Source: Virgibacillus doumboii | GTDB lineage: Bacteria; Bacillota; Bacilli; Bacillales; Amphibacillaceae | NCBI RefSeq assembly: GCF_902806455.1 | Contig: NZ_CADCWQ010000001.1 | Location: forward strand, 2,728,001 to 2,792,000 | Direction of reading: 5' to 3' | DNA: 64,000 nucleotides | Shown: positions 23,874 through 32,246 of the stretch, one piece after another | Layout of the letters: every line of letters starts with the position of its first letter | Position numbering within the stretch: the first letter of the stretch is position 1 | Made by a program: the position numbers and the translations under genes | Notes under the pieces: generated by a model | What the model saw: the letters and a program-made list of their open reading frames with translations, nothing else | Told to the model about the DNA's origin: nothing | The model's database searches: none

Positions 23874-24341
23874 TTATAGTTCCCCCTGACTTAGAGAAAA
23901 CTCAGCTTGGAACGACCGGTCGTACCATTCAAAATCAACCACAACTTTGTCGGCATCTTCCGGTAATGGTTCGTAATGATAAATGATGAATTCTCCCCAT
24001 GTATGCCCGGAGGATGATCCCCCATCCGTTTGATAATTGTTACCTTTACCATCTTTCAGCTTTAAAGCAGTACTGGGAAATGACCACCCCGGCTCATCTG
24101 TATGTACTTCGTAAATTAATAGTGTTTCCTCATCTGACAGCACTAGATTTTTAAATTTAATTTTATCATTGTCTATTGATACTTCTTTATTTAACTCAAC
24201 CATTTTTGCATTTGCCGCTTCCACCTGCTCCGTAATTTCTTTTGGTATGTCGCGTTCAAATATTCCCACAATAAATTGGAAAATGTTTGGTATGAGCAGA
24301 ATGAGAGCAGCTGCAATAATCAGGCGTCGTATCCATTTCAC
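23874..24341 (-). CDS. membrane-anchored hypothetical protein
   Basis: 155 residues: GTG start behind GGGGGATGACAG, one membrane span (LIIAAALILLIPNIFQFIVGIF, 7-28), then an extracytoplasmic beta-rich domain containing LVLSDEETLLIYEVHTDEPGW. That segment resembles the DUF4179/DUF5643-type domains of anti-sigma factors, but no sigma factor is adjacent. First gene of a two-gene unit with the TNPN protein. Confidence 0.65.
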   Translation of the reverse strand: MKWIRRLIIAAALILLIPNIFQFIVGIFERDIPKEITEQVEAANAKMVELNKEVSIDNDKIKFKNLVLSDEETLLIYEVHTDEPGWSFPSTALKLKDGKGNNYQTDGGSSSGHTWGEFIIYHYEPLPEDADKVVVDFEWYDRSFQAEFSLSQGEL

Positions 24342-24477
24342 CTGTCATCCCCCCGAATCAAAAATTCTGTAATCCATCTTATCATAAGATTCCATTGTAG
24401 TATGGGGTTTTTCGAAAAAACACACTTCAGCTGTCCCAGGAATACAATAGGCACAAAACCAATAAAGGGTGAAGAAA

Positions 24478-25098
24478 ATGCCTCAACCAATGCCAGTCAA
24501 TATTGAACCAGTTCGGGTCAGCAATGGCCCTGATATTCAAGTAGTCTATCCGCAAGTTTTTGGAATGCGGGATCAGGAGATGGAGCGATTCATCAATCAG
24601 TCGATTGTCGATGAAACACAACAGTTAATTGATATGCAGGTTGCTGAAATGCCGACCACAATTGTTGAAATGGACGGCTCATTTGAAATCAAGAATAATC
24701 AGCGTGACATCCTGAGTTTAACCCTGACGAACTATGCCTATCATTACCAGGCGGCGCATGGGATGACTTACATCAAGGCTCTGACATTTGATTTGAAGAA
24801 ACGCACACGCTGCAGTCTGAGTGATTTATTTAAACCGGGAAGTAATTATGTGGATCGCCTTTCCGAACTGATAAATGAACAAATTCGTGATCGCAACATC
24901 GATACATTTGAAGATACGGTTAACATTCAACCGGAACAGGACTTTTACATTGCCGATAAAACGCTAGTTATCTATTTTCAGCTTTATGAGATTACGCCAT
25001 ATGTATTTGGATTTCCAATGTTCCCGATATCCGTCTATGCCATTCAGGATATTATTGATGAGGATGGTCCGCTTGGCCGGATGGCAGTGAATAATTAG
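24478..25098 (+). CDS. DUF4163/DUF3298 domain protein (RsiV/PdaC N-domain-like)
   Basis: 206 residues. The first half (VVYPQVFGMRDQEMERFINQSI) matches the DUF4163 pattern and the second (LSLTLTNYAYHYQAAHGMTYIKALTFDLKKR, LFKPGSNYVDRL) the DUF3298 pattern, the pair found outside the membrane in RsiV and in PdaC. Here no signal peptide or membrane span precedes it, so it may be cytoplasmic or a detached domain. The ATG at 24478 after AAAGGGTG was preferred to the GTG three codons earlier. Confidence 0.75.
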   Translation: MPQPMPVNIEPVRVSNGPDIQVVYPQVFGMRDQEMERFINQSIVDETQQLIDMQVAEMPTTIVEMDGSFEIKNNQRDILSLTLTNYAYHYQAAHGMTYIKALTFDLKKRTRCSLSDLFKPGSNYVDRLSELINEQIRDRNIDTFEDTVNIQPEQDFYIADKTLVIYFQLYEITPYVFGFPMFPISVYAIQDIIDEDGPLGRMAVNN

Positions 25099-25129
25099 GA
25101 TTGGGGAAAGCTTAAAATTAAAATTTCAA

Positions 25130-25162
25130 AAAAATTCCGGAGAGCAATTCCCGGAATTTTTT
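25130..25162 (+). terminator. terminator after the DUF3298 gene
   Basis: AAAATTCCGG pairs with CCGGAATTTT around a 10-nt loop, with six T on the plus strand. Confidence 0.8.
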
Positions 25163-25240
25163 ATTTCGAATACCTTTCAAATCACTTCATGATATACTAC
25201 ATTTATGTTTACACGTATTTTTGAACAGGAGTTTGAATAA

Positions 25241-26182
25241 ATGGCAAATTTTACAATCAATCATGACATTATTGATAATAACTTACTTCCATCATTTTCT
25301 CTTACCATAGAAGATTCATATTCCACTTCCATTTACAGTGATATGGACATGCAGGCTGAGTTGGTCAAGGTTATCAAAAGCAACAGTAAAATATCCCTTT
25401 TTGATTTGCAGGAAGGTTTATACAAACGCCTGACAGTGGAAGAAAATATCGTCTTTTATCATAAATGGTTTGGCTGCGACACACCAGTTCCCGAGATTCT
25501 TGTGTTGTTTGAACTTCAGACTTGTGCAAAAACCCCTTTGCATAAATGTTCCGAATCTGAAGTCCGCCGGGTTTATTTTGCCAAATATTATATGACCGGT
25601 GTCGAACCAATGGTATTTCAGGAACCAATTCATGGTGTTGATATTAAAACAACGAATACCTTTATCAACATGCTTGAAAAGATCAAGGAAAATAATATAC
25701 CAGTTCTTGTTTTGGTTTCCAATATGGAACACGCACTATTACTTGGCGATGTGCCGTACAAACTGCAGGAAAAAGGCATCCAGCAAATTGAGGTTGATGA
25801 CGGGGAAGAACAAGCAGTTGCGGACGGCGGCTCACCAGCGATTGCAAATCTATTCAAAATCCCGGCAAAAGTGGACGATAAAATGATTTTGTTTGATCCA
25901 CCTGAGATTGACTACATAGAAAGTCAGGATGGAAAAGCAATGATTGTTATCAATGACGAAGCCTATGCGATGGATTCCACACTGGCAGAAATTGAAAGGA
26001 AATTGGAAATTTACGGATTTTATCGTTGCCACCGATCCTATATCGTGAATTTGCAAAAGGTACGCGAAATCATTACATGGTCAAAAAATACATATTCACT
26101 TCGGATTGACAACAAATCACAGTCAACCATTCCCCTGTCACGAACCAAAATTCAGGATATCCAGGAGAAATTCAGCCTGTAA
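25241..26182 (+). CDS. LytTR regulator with degenerate ABC-ATPase-like N-domain
   Basis: 313 residues. Residues 212-313 are a LytTR DNA-binding domain (DYIESQDGKAMIVI, FYRCHRSYIVNLQKVREI). Residues 50-182 look like an eroded ABC ATPase: LYKRLTVEENIVFYHKWFG matches the LYQRLTVYDNLKLFCKLYN of the neighbouring ATPase gene, and CSESEVRRVYFAKYYMTGVEP matches its signature helix. VFQEPIHGVD stands where Walker B VFLDEPTSALD would be. There is no Walker A, and the Walker B Asp is Gln, so ATP hydrolysis is not expected. It probably controls the ABC operon that follows. Confidence 0.8.
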   Translation: MANFTINHDIIDNNLLPSFSLTIEDSYSTSIYSDMDMQAELVKVIKSNSKISLFDLQEGLYKRLTVEENIVFYHKWFGCDTPVPEILVLFELQTCAKTPLHKCSESEVRRVYFAKYYMTGVEPMVFQEPIHGVDIKTTNTFINMLEKIKENNIPVLVLVSNMEHALLLGDVPYKLQEKGIQQIEVDDGEEQAVADGGSPAIANLFKIPAKVDDKMILFDPPEIDYIESQDGKAMIVINDEAYAMDSTLAEIERKLEIYGFYRCHRSYIVNLQKVREIITWSKNTYSLRIDNKSQSTIPLSRTKIQDIQEKFSL

Positions 26183-26239
26183 TGAGTACAGTTCAACATT
26201 GGCAGGCATAAACACACGGTTTTACAGGTGCTTTTTTAA

Positions 26240-26292
26240 CCCTAAGCAGGTACATTTCAACCTGCTTAGGGCACATCCCACCCTGATATAAC
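26240..26292 (+). promoter_or_regulatory. palindrome and candidate LytTR sites before the ABC operon
   Basis: A perfect inverted repeat (CCCTAAGCAGGT / ACCTGCTTAGGG, 26240-26271) overlaps two direct repeats, ACATTTCAACC (26252) and ACATCCCACCC (26273), offset by 21 bp as in LytTR half-sites. A TATAAC -10-like box follows at 26287. No T run follows the palindrome, so it is not a standard terminator. A further TACAGTTCAAC copy lies just after the regulator gene. Confidence 0.45.
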
Positions 26293-26350
26293 TGCATCCG
26301 TAAGCATCCTCCATTACGATGAAAACAGATCATCTTAAGGAGGTTTTCAG

Positions 26351-27199
26351 TTGGAAAATACAATCGAAGTAACAGGAATGCGGAAAGTTTTTGGCCAAAA
26401 TACGGCTATCAAAAATGTCAGTTTCAATGTAAAAAAGGGTGAAATTTTCGGGCTGCTTGGACCAAGCGGATCAGGCAAAACAACAACCATTAAAATCTTA
26501 ACCGGAGAGCTTCGGCAAACATCCGGTAAAGCGTCGGTGCTCGGGGTTGATTCAAAGCAGTTTGGAACGGCTGATTTCAAGTCCAAAATCGGGATATTAT
26601 CGGATAATAGTTCCTTGTATCAACGGCTGACTGTCTATGACAATCTGAAATTATTTTGTAAATTATACAATGCACCGCTGAAGCAAATCGATGTGTTATT
26701 GCGGGAAGTTAATCTGGAAGACGAGCGGACTAAAACAGTATCGAAGTTGTCAAAAGGTATGAAACAGCGCGTGCTTCTCGCCAAAGCGCTCATGCATAAA
26801 CCTGATCTTGTTTTTCTTGACGAACCGACATCAGCCCTGGATCCGGGGAATGCGGCACAAATTCACCGCGGACTTCAGAAGCTGAATGAAGCCGGCACAA
26901 CGATTTTTATAACAACGCACAATATGGAGGAAGCAACTGCATTGTGTGACCGTGTTGCATTTTTGCACAATGGTAAACTGCAGGAATTGGACAGTCCGGA
27001 TGCACTCCGTTACAAATACTCCACCCATGCATTTCATGTGGAAACATTTAACGGGGAACGATTGGTCATTGAAAATGAACCGGAGAATGCCAATCAAATT
27101 AAGGAACTAATTGCAAATAACCAGGTGAAGGCAATGCAATCGGACAATCCGACACTTGGCCAAATCTTTTTAAAAGTGACCGGAAAGGAGCTGGTATAA
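26351..27199 (+). CDS. ABC transporter ATP-binding protein
   Basis: 282 residues. Walker A GPSGSGKTT (about 37-45), Q-loop region, signature LSKGMKQR (about 135), Walker B LVFLDEPTSALD and the switch histidine in FITTHNMEE are all intact. It belongs to the CcmA/NatA-like group of ATPases paired with ABC-2 permeases. TTG start behind AAGGAGG. Its stop overlaps the permease start (TAATG). With the permease it should form an exporter whose expression is probably set by the LytTR protein upstream. Confidence 0.92.
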   Translation: MENTIEVTGMRKVFGQNTAIKNVSFNVKKGEIFGLLGPSGSGKTTTIKILTGELRQTSGKASVLGVDSKQFGTADFKSKIGILSDNSSLYQRLTVYDNLKLFCKLYNAPLKQIDVLLREVNLEDERTKTVSKLSKGMKQRVLLAKALMHKPDLVFLDEPTSALDPGNAAQIHRGLQKLNEAGTTIFITTHNMEEATALCDRVAFLHNGKLQELDSPDALRYKYSTHAFHVETFNGERLVIENEPENANQIKELIANNQVKAMQSDNPTLGQIFLKVTGKELV

Positions 27200-27897
27200 T
27201 GCATATTCAACGTATAAGTGCCATTTTTGAAAAAGATATAAAAGACTTTATGAAAAATATGATGCTTTTAATGATGCCATTGATTCCCATCGTATTGGCA
27301 CTCATGTATGACCGTATGGGCAGAGGGGAAGAAGAGATCCCGCTTTTCCTCATCTATGTTATTATCGGAAGTACATTTTCAGCAGTCACATATAGTTGTA
27401 TGGCAACGATGATGGCTGAAGAAAATGAAAAAAAGACACTGCGCGGACTGATTTTATCGCCAGCTTCTTTTCTCGACATTATTATCGGAAAAAGCTTGGT
27501 TGCCGGACTCATGACACTGATTTCATTGGTTGTGTCGCTTGCTATCGTTGGCATTGAACCATTTCTGAACATAAGAGTTATCATCGGATTAATCTTGTTA
27601 TTCCTGTTCTTTCTGTCTCTTGGCATTGGAATCGGACTGTTTTCAAAATCAATTGCGTCCACATCCGTTTATCTTATGCCTGTCATGTTCTTATTCGGTT
27701 TCACACCGATGTTTGAGATGTTCGGGCTTGGTGAAGACAATATTGTCATTAAAATTTCTGATGTATTCCCTGTCATGCAGGCGATTGAAATACACGACAC
27801 TAGCTCATGGCTGCCGTTGGGAATAATGGCTGTTTGGGTCGTTGGTGCAGCAGGGTTTATGTATGTATGTTTCAGAAAGACAATGACAGATGACTAA
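27199..27897 (+). CDS. ABC-2 type permease
   Basis: 232 residues with six membrane helices and the ABC-2 plan: cytosolic EKDIKDFMKNMMLLM at the N-terminus, then FSAVTYSCMATMMAEENEKKTLRGLILSPAS, the conserved E-x-E/K-T-L-x-x-L-x-x-S/T-P segment before helix 3. Partner of the ATPase with which it overlaps by one base. Substrate unknown; antibiotic, peptide or sodium export are possibilities. Confidence 0.88.
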   Translation: MHIQRISAIFEKDIKDFMKNMMLLMMPLIPIVLALMYDRMGRGEEEIPLFLIYVIIGSTFSAVTYSCMATMMAEENEKKTLRGLILSPASFLDIIIGKSLVAGLMTLISLVVSLAIVGIEPFLNIRVIIGLILLFLFFLSLGIGIGLFSKSIASTSVYLMPVMFLFGFTPMFEMFGLGEDNIVIKISDVFPVMQAIEIHDTSSWLPLGIMAVWVVGAAGFMYVCFRKTMTDD

Positions 27898-27910
27898 AGA
27901 ATTTTCTTTA

Positions 27911-27948
27911 AAACAGCCACATTTTCATATGGGAATGTGGCTGTTTTT
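27911..27948 (+). terminator. terminator of the ABC operon
   Basis: AACAGCCACATT pairs with AATGTGGCTGTT around a 10-nt loop and is followed by T residues on the plus strand. Confidence 0.85.
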
Positions 27949-28005
27949 CAATATTCCATACTTGCATTAAGGATGACAACTAAAAAGTAATTCGCTCAGA
28001 AATGC

Positions 28006-28791
28006 CTATTCCACCTTCCCTGCTGAATAAAAGGACAGCATTTCTTCAAGCAACGTTCCTATCTTCCTTCTCCCCGATTCATCAAGCGTAGAAAGAATCC
28101 ATTCTTTTTCAGCGGAAACGATTGTTGCTAATTGTTTGGCAGCTTTACCGTGATCGCCCGGAGTATTGTGCTCCATAGCATTACTGAATTTTTTCACAAG
28201 CTCATCAGGTAAAGATCGTTCCACTGTCTTCAATCCAAGTTGAGCCCGATTTGGACAATGATGATGCAACAATACGCGTGCCAAATGATTAACTACATAA
28301 TTGAGCATTTTCACCGACCAGATATCATTTCCTCTGGCAGCTGATTTTTTATGTTGAAAAAGAAACCAGGCAACATCCATTACATCATCCTGAAATTCTC
28401 CATATGAGACAGTTAAATTTTGCGTAGCCTTAAATTGATCAATCCGGTTTTCCGGATCATACAGAACCCTAAAATAATCTTTTTCTTTGAAACTCTTTTC
28501 TGTAACGGTAAACAAATCAGCATGCAGCAGATTATCATAGACAGCAACAATTTGCGGTGCAATGATAAAAATGTCCTCATAAAACAGCAACTCCCTGTAT
28601 GCCCGTAAATGGTCCACGCGGTTATTGAGAAAGGCAGTCTCGTTCTTTTCATCAACGAGACAATAAAGGTCAATATCAGAATGCTCGTCCTGTTCGCCTC
28701 TCCCCATCGAACCTTTTACAAAAACTGCCTGTACATATGAATCTTGTTTTAAACTGGCTGCGATTATGTTGAGCGCTTCTTCTTGTTTCAC
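28006..28791 (-). CDS. nucleotidyltransferase-domain protein (aminoglycoside adenylyltransferase-like)
   Basis: 261 residues. FVKGSMGRGEQDEHSDIDLYCLV (residues 24-46) is the polymerase-beta nucleotidyltransferase signature, with GS at 27-28 and metal-binding D39 and D41. The C-terminal half is a helical substrate-binding domain (VMDVAWFLFQHKKSAARGNDIW). Such enzymes transfer nucleotides to aminoglycosides or lincosamides, but many chromosomal members have no proven drug substrate. GTG start behind GGAGGGGG. The strand switch and terminators on both sides mark it as a single-gene unit. Confidence 0.8.
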   Translation of the reverse strand: MKQEEALNIIAASLKQDSYVQAVFVKGSMGRGEQDEHSDIDLYCLVDEKNETAFLNNRVDHLRAYRELLFYEDIFIIAPQIVAVYDNLLHADLFTVTEKSFKEKDYFRVLYDPENRIDQFKATQNLTVSYGEFQDDVMDVAWFLFQHKKSAARGNDIWSVKMLNYVVNHLARVLLHHHCPNRAQLGLKTVERSLPDELVKKFSNAMEHNTPGDHGKAAKQLATIVSAEKEWILSTLDESGRRKIGTLLEEMLSFYSAGKVE

Positions 28792-28884
28792 GTCTCGACC
28801 CCCTCCCGGCTAAAAAAATATATTACGATATTATAAGTCTTTTATTGTGGAATAGTCAACGGTAGATTTGCTTTATTTCCATAT

Positions 28885-28916
28885 AAAAAGTCTGACCTCA
28901 ACATGGTCAGACTTTC
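28885..28916 (-). terminator. terminator of the AadA-like gene
   Basis: AAAGTCTGACC pairs with GGTCAGACTTT, followed by five T on the minus strand, directly at the stop codon. Confidence 0.85.
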
Positions 28917-29695
28917 TAACTTAACAACGCTTGTACTTTATCGTCTATATAATTTTTTATTAGTTGAAGTTGGACTTTTTCAAAACTGTAACAATGATTT
29001 AGCGCTTTCTGAACAGTTAAAGTCAGCTCATTTGGTAATGATGACAAACCCCATCTGCCAGCTTCCTCTTTTGATGAAATAACACCTTCTTTCAAATACC
29101 AATACACCCTGATCAGGTTTATCGTGCAATATACCGGATTACCTTCAATATTCTCCAAACACTCCCGATAGTCGCCCATAATGGAAGAAATATAATCCGC
29201 TTGTGGAACAGATGGAAAAACCCCGACAATGGGGATTCCTTCAATACAAACTCCCCGATTATTGATTATGGTTATGTGAGCAGCTAAATCAGCGTCAGTC
29301 CTAATCTTTTCGTTTATATATTTGTTTGTTCCATTCGACAGATCCGCTTCATAACGCTCCCGCCAATATTCACTGAAATGAAAGTCGAATGGAGAGGGGT
29401 GCTTCCAATTTGTTAATTGTTCTTCATTTAAAAAACTTATTTCCACTGGAAACGGGTTTCCCGAACAAGTTAAAAACAATTGTGCCAATTTCTTTTTAGT
29501 TTCAATAGTTAATGATCTTTCCGTAACGACCAATATATCAATATCACTTCGGCTCGGATTTAAACCTCCCATTGCTAAAGAACCATGTAAGTAAAAACCA
29601 ACAAAATCTTTTTTTATAATTTCTTTCGTTTCTCTTAGAAGATGATAAACAAAATCTTTTATATCTGATGAGCATGTTTTCCAATTGTAAGTCAT
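28916..29695 (-). CDS. AadA/ANT(9)-like adenylyltransferase
   Basis: 259 residues, close to the 250-270 of AadA enzymes. FYLHGSLAMGGLNPSRSDIDILVV holds the nucleotidyltransferase motif with GS at 38-39 and D51/D53. The C-terminal helical domain (the DUF4111 region) contains DYRECLENIEGNPVYCTINLIRVYWYLKEG and SSKEEAGRWGL, the hallmarks of streptomycin/spectinomycin adenylyltransferases. Resistance is plausible but unproven. The ribosome site is AAAGGGGAGC. A second nucleotidyltransferase gene lies next to it on the same strand. Confidence 0.85.
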   Translation of the reverse strand: MTYNWKTCSSDIKDFVYHLLRETKEIIKKDFVGFYLHGSLAMGGLNPSRSDIDILVVTERSLTIETKKKLAQLFLTCSGNPFPVEISFLNEEQLTNWKHPSPFDFHFSEYWRERYEADLSNGTNKYINEKIRTDADLAAHITIINNRGVCIEGIPIVGVFPSVPQADYISSIMGDYRECLENIEGNPVYCTINLIRVYWYLKEGVISSKEEAGRWGLSSLPNELTLTVQKALNHCYSFEKVQLQLIKNYIDDKVQALLS

Positions 29696-29782
29696 AAAAG
29701 CTCCCCTTTCTCCTATTAACAGAAACAGATCCTGGTCAATGCAACAATTAACCTGTCCTATGCAATATCATATCAAAACGAC

Positions 29783-29824
29783 AAAAAAAGAAGTAACCGC
29801 CCATTAACCAGCAGTTACTTCTTT
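29783..29824 (-). terminator. terminator of mvaS (GAAGTAA-type stem)
   Basis: GAAGTAACTGCTGG...GGGCGGTTACTTC is followed by seven T on the minus strand. The distal arm and loop are nearly identical to those of the toxin antisense RNA terminator at 4812. Confidence 0.85.
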
Positions 29825-29826
29825 CA

Positions 29827-30999
29827 TTATTTTTCCTTATTAACATACCGTCGCATATGGTCAGTAACACCAGCCAGGTAAATCTGTGCAGGGTCACTAT
29901 TGACATCAAGCTCAATTGAAGAACCGTCAGTTGGCAGCGTCTCTTCAAATATTGCTTCATATTCGTCGACTGAGACTTCTTTTCGTGATGCAAACAGTTC
30001 ATCATGCTCCTTAATTTTCAGATGCTCTCTATAGCCATCTTGCAGGATACCTGTAAAGAATTCACCAACTGCTCCTGAGCCATAGCTGAACATTCCGATA
30101 CGTGCACCTGCTTCCAGGTCTTCTTTTTGTTCAAGTAAAGACAGCAGACTCAGATACAGTGAACCGGTATAAATATTACCGACATTTCTGTTGTATTCGG
30201 TACTTATCTGATAGTTTGCCTTCAACCGCTCCTGAACGTCCTCTGTTGTTTCTTCCAATACAGGCTTCAATGCTTTTTTGCCCATTTTTGTGTATGGTAA
30301 ATGGAAGGTGATTGCCTCAAAATCCTTCAGTTCACGACCGGTTTTCTCCTTATACTGCTCCCATACTTTTGCAAAAAATGAAATGTATTTCTCGTTTGAA
30401 AGTTTTCCATCAACCAAGGCCTTGTCCGAATATACCGGGCGCCAGAAATCCATGACATCATCAGCTAAATAAGCGGACTTATCTTCAAGTGCCAAGATTG
30501 CAGGATCTGCACTGATTACCATTCCAACTGCTCCTGCTCCCTGTGTTGCCTCACCTGATGAGTTCAAACCATATCGCGCAATATCTGATGCCAATACCAG
30601 CACTTTGCTTTCCGGATTAAGTGCAATATGACCTTTTGCCATTTGGATAGCGGCAGTTGCGCCATAACAGGCATGCTTTACTTCAACGGTCCGGGCATGC
30701 GGGTTCAATCCAAGCAGATGGTGGACGTAAACCGCAGCTGACTTTGAATTATCGATACCTGTCTCTGTCCCGAAAATAACAAAATCAATCGCTTCCTTAT
30801 CGTTTTCATCCAAAACTTCCAATGCTGCATTTGCCGCCAGCGTAACCGAATCCTGTGTTATCGGCGGTACCGCCATTTTCTCCTGACCGATTCCGATCGT
30901 GAATTTTTCAGGCTCCACGTTTCTGCGGACAGCCAGCTTGTTCATATCAACATATAAATGGGGTGCATAGAAACCTATTTTATCAATACCAATTTTCAA
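29827..30999 (-). CDS. mvaS: hydroxymethylglutaryl-CoA synthase
   Basis: 390 residues, the normal length of bacterial HMG-CoA synthase. The catalytic triad is visible: E79 in IFGTET, nucleophile C111 in VKHACYGATAAI and the general-base histidine in TFHLPYTKMGKKAL near 233. It condenses acetyl-CoA with acetoacetyl-CoA to HMG-CoA in the cytoplasm, the first committed step of the mevalonate route to isoprenoids. TTG start behind AAGAGGATG. No other mevalonate gene is in the window, so the pathway is either split or this enzyme serves a local purpose. Confidence 0.95.
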   Translation of the reverse strand: MKIGIDKIGFYAPHLYVDMNKLAVRRNVEPEKFTIGIGQEKMAVPPITQDSVTLAANAALEVLDENDKEAIDFVIFGTETGIDNSKSAAVYVHHLLGLNPHARTVEVKHACYGATAAIQMAKGHIALNPESKVLVLASDIARYGLNSSGEATQGAGAVGMVISADPAILALEDKSAYLADDVMDFWRPVYSDKALVDGKLSNEKYISFFAKVWEQYKEKTGRELKDFEAITFHLPYTKMGKKALKPVLEETTEDVQERLKANYQISTEYNRNVGNIYTGSLYLSLLSLLEQKEDLEAGARIGMFSYGSGAVGEFFTGILQDGYREHLKIKEHDELFASRKEVSVDEYEAIFEETLPTDGSSIELDVNSDPAQIYLAGVTDHMRRYVNKEK

Positions 31000-31165
31000 C
31001 GTTCATCCTCTTTTCTTACTTATATATTGTATAATAGTTAACATTTCCACGAGATACATTAGTTATTAAATCTTTCTATTTGTGAATATATTCACATAAT
31101 GATTCAATTAAAATTCAATATCCTAAATAATAATACAATTCGTCTATAAAGACAACATGAAGGAA

Positions 31166-31678
31166 TTATTTTTCTAAAAACGTCTTAATTTCTTTTCTGC
31201 CTTTTAAGACGACAATCGTATTTTGCGGGTTCATTTTCCGAAAAAACTCAAACCTGTCCTGCATCTTCTTCCTTCGTGGATAATAAGTAGTGCAAATGAA
31301 TTTCAAAAATTGATAATCCAATTTTTCTTTACACCCTTCACCCATATCCGGTCTGGTCCTCCCGATGTTAAGCAGCCAGCGTTTGACCACCCGATAAAGG
31401 CAGACAGCTAAAGGTACTTCCAGATAAATAATCGTATCAGCATGTTTCACCCGGATATCAAATGTATTGCTGTAATTGCCCTCAATAATCCATTGATCTT
31501 TTAGGATAATTTTCTCTTGAGCAGCGCTGAATTCTTTTAACGATGCCTGTACCCAGTTTGGTTTCCAGAATAAAGCATCAAGATGATAAACATTGATGCC
31601 AAGTTTCTCTCCCAGCTTACGCGCAAAAGTGGATTTTCCGGCACCGGCAGAAGCCCCCATAACCATTATCCGATTCAA
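31166..31678 (-). CDS. P-loop kinase-like protein (topology modulation/FlaR type)
   Basis: 170 residues. GASAGAGKSTFARKL is Walker A (8-22), LDALFWKPNW follows, and DQWIIEGNYSNTFDIRVKHADTIIYLEVP and RRKKMQDRFEFF match the DNA topology modulation/adenylate kinase-related FlaR family. It presumably binds ATP and phosphorylates a small substrate; the true activity is uncharacterised. A TTG at 31678 or the ATG four codons later could be the start. Confidence 0.82.
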   Translation of the reverse strand: MNRIMVMGASAGAGKSTFARKLGEKLGINVYHLDALFWKPNWVQASLKEFSAAQEKIILKDQWIIEGNYSNTFDIRVKHADTIIYLEVPLAVCLYRVVKRWLLNIGRTRPDMGEGCKEKLDYQFLKFICTTYYPRRKKMQDRFEFFRKMNPQNTIVVLKGRKEIKTFLEK

Positions 31679-31736
31679 TATCTCTCAACTCCCCCACTTT
31701 TTTTGAAAAATAAGCATATCAAAAAGCATAGGATTT

Positions 31737-32234
31737 TCAAGACTTTTCAGAGAAAAATATGATTTCACCCCGGATTTCTTCATCAATTTCTAAGATCCCG
31801 AATGAATAATACGGTAATTTCCGTTTATATGTTGGGGAGCCGGGATTAAACAACAACGTCTTGTTAAAGTAGCGCATCATCGGAATATGTGAATGACCAA
31901 AAATAATAACATCCACATCGTTATCGTCAAAAGCTTCCAATGCCCGCTTTTCCGTCGTCTTTTTTTCGCCATGACCATGAACGATGCCAATCTTGTGACC
32001 GTGCACATTCAATATTTCACGTGTGGAAAATTGGTCTTTTATTTCCTCGTTATCGATGTTGCCGTAAACTCCGATCACTTCACTGTATTTGGCAAGTGTA
32101 TGGTACACATCCATCGTTTTCCAGTCACCGGCATGAATAATCAGATCAGCATTTTTTAATTCTTTTACAAAACGGGAGGGAAGAAGGTTATTATTATCAG
32201 TCATATGTGTATCGGCGGTTACAATAATTTTCAT
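31737..32234 (-). CDS. metallophosphoesterase, YfcE/MJ0936 type
   Basis: 165 residues. TADTHMT, IIHAGDWKT, VYGNIDNEE, IVHGHGEK and IFGHSHIPMM are the five metal-binding blocks of the small YfcE/MJ0936 phosphodiesterases, here with GNID in place of GNHE. Cytoplasmic; acts on phosphodiester model substrates, physiological target unknown. The ATG has GTGAGGAG upstream and lies 12 bases after the membrane-protein stop, so it is probably cotranscribed with it. Confidence 0.88.
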   Translation of the reverse strand: MKIIVTADTHMTDNNNLLPSRFVKELKNADLIIHAGDWKTMDVYHTLAKYSEVIGVYGNIDNEEIKDQFSTREILNVHGHKIGIVHGHGEKKTTEKRALEAFDDNDVDVIIFGHSHIPMMRYFNKTLLFNPGSPTYKRKLPYYSFGILEIDEEIRGEIIFFSEKS

Positions 32235-32246
32235 TTATAGGGCTCC

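Noticed and set aside
28006..29695. Mobile resistance cassette
   Set aside because: No integrase, attC site or IS flanks; composition matches the surroundings, so chromosomal genes are more likely.
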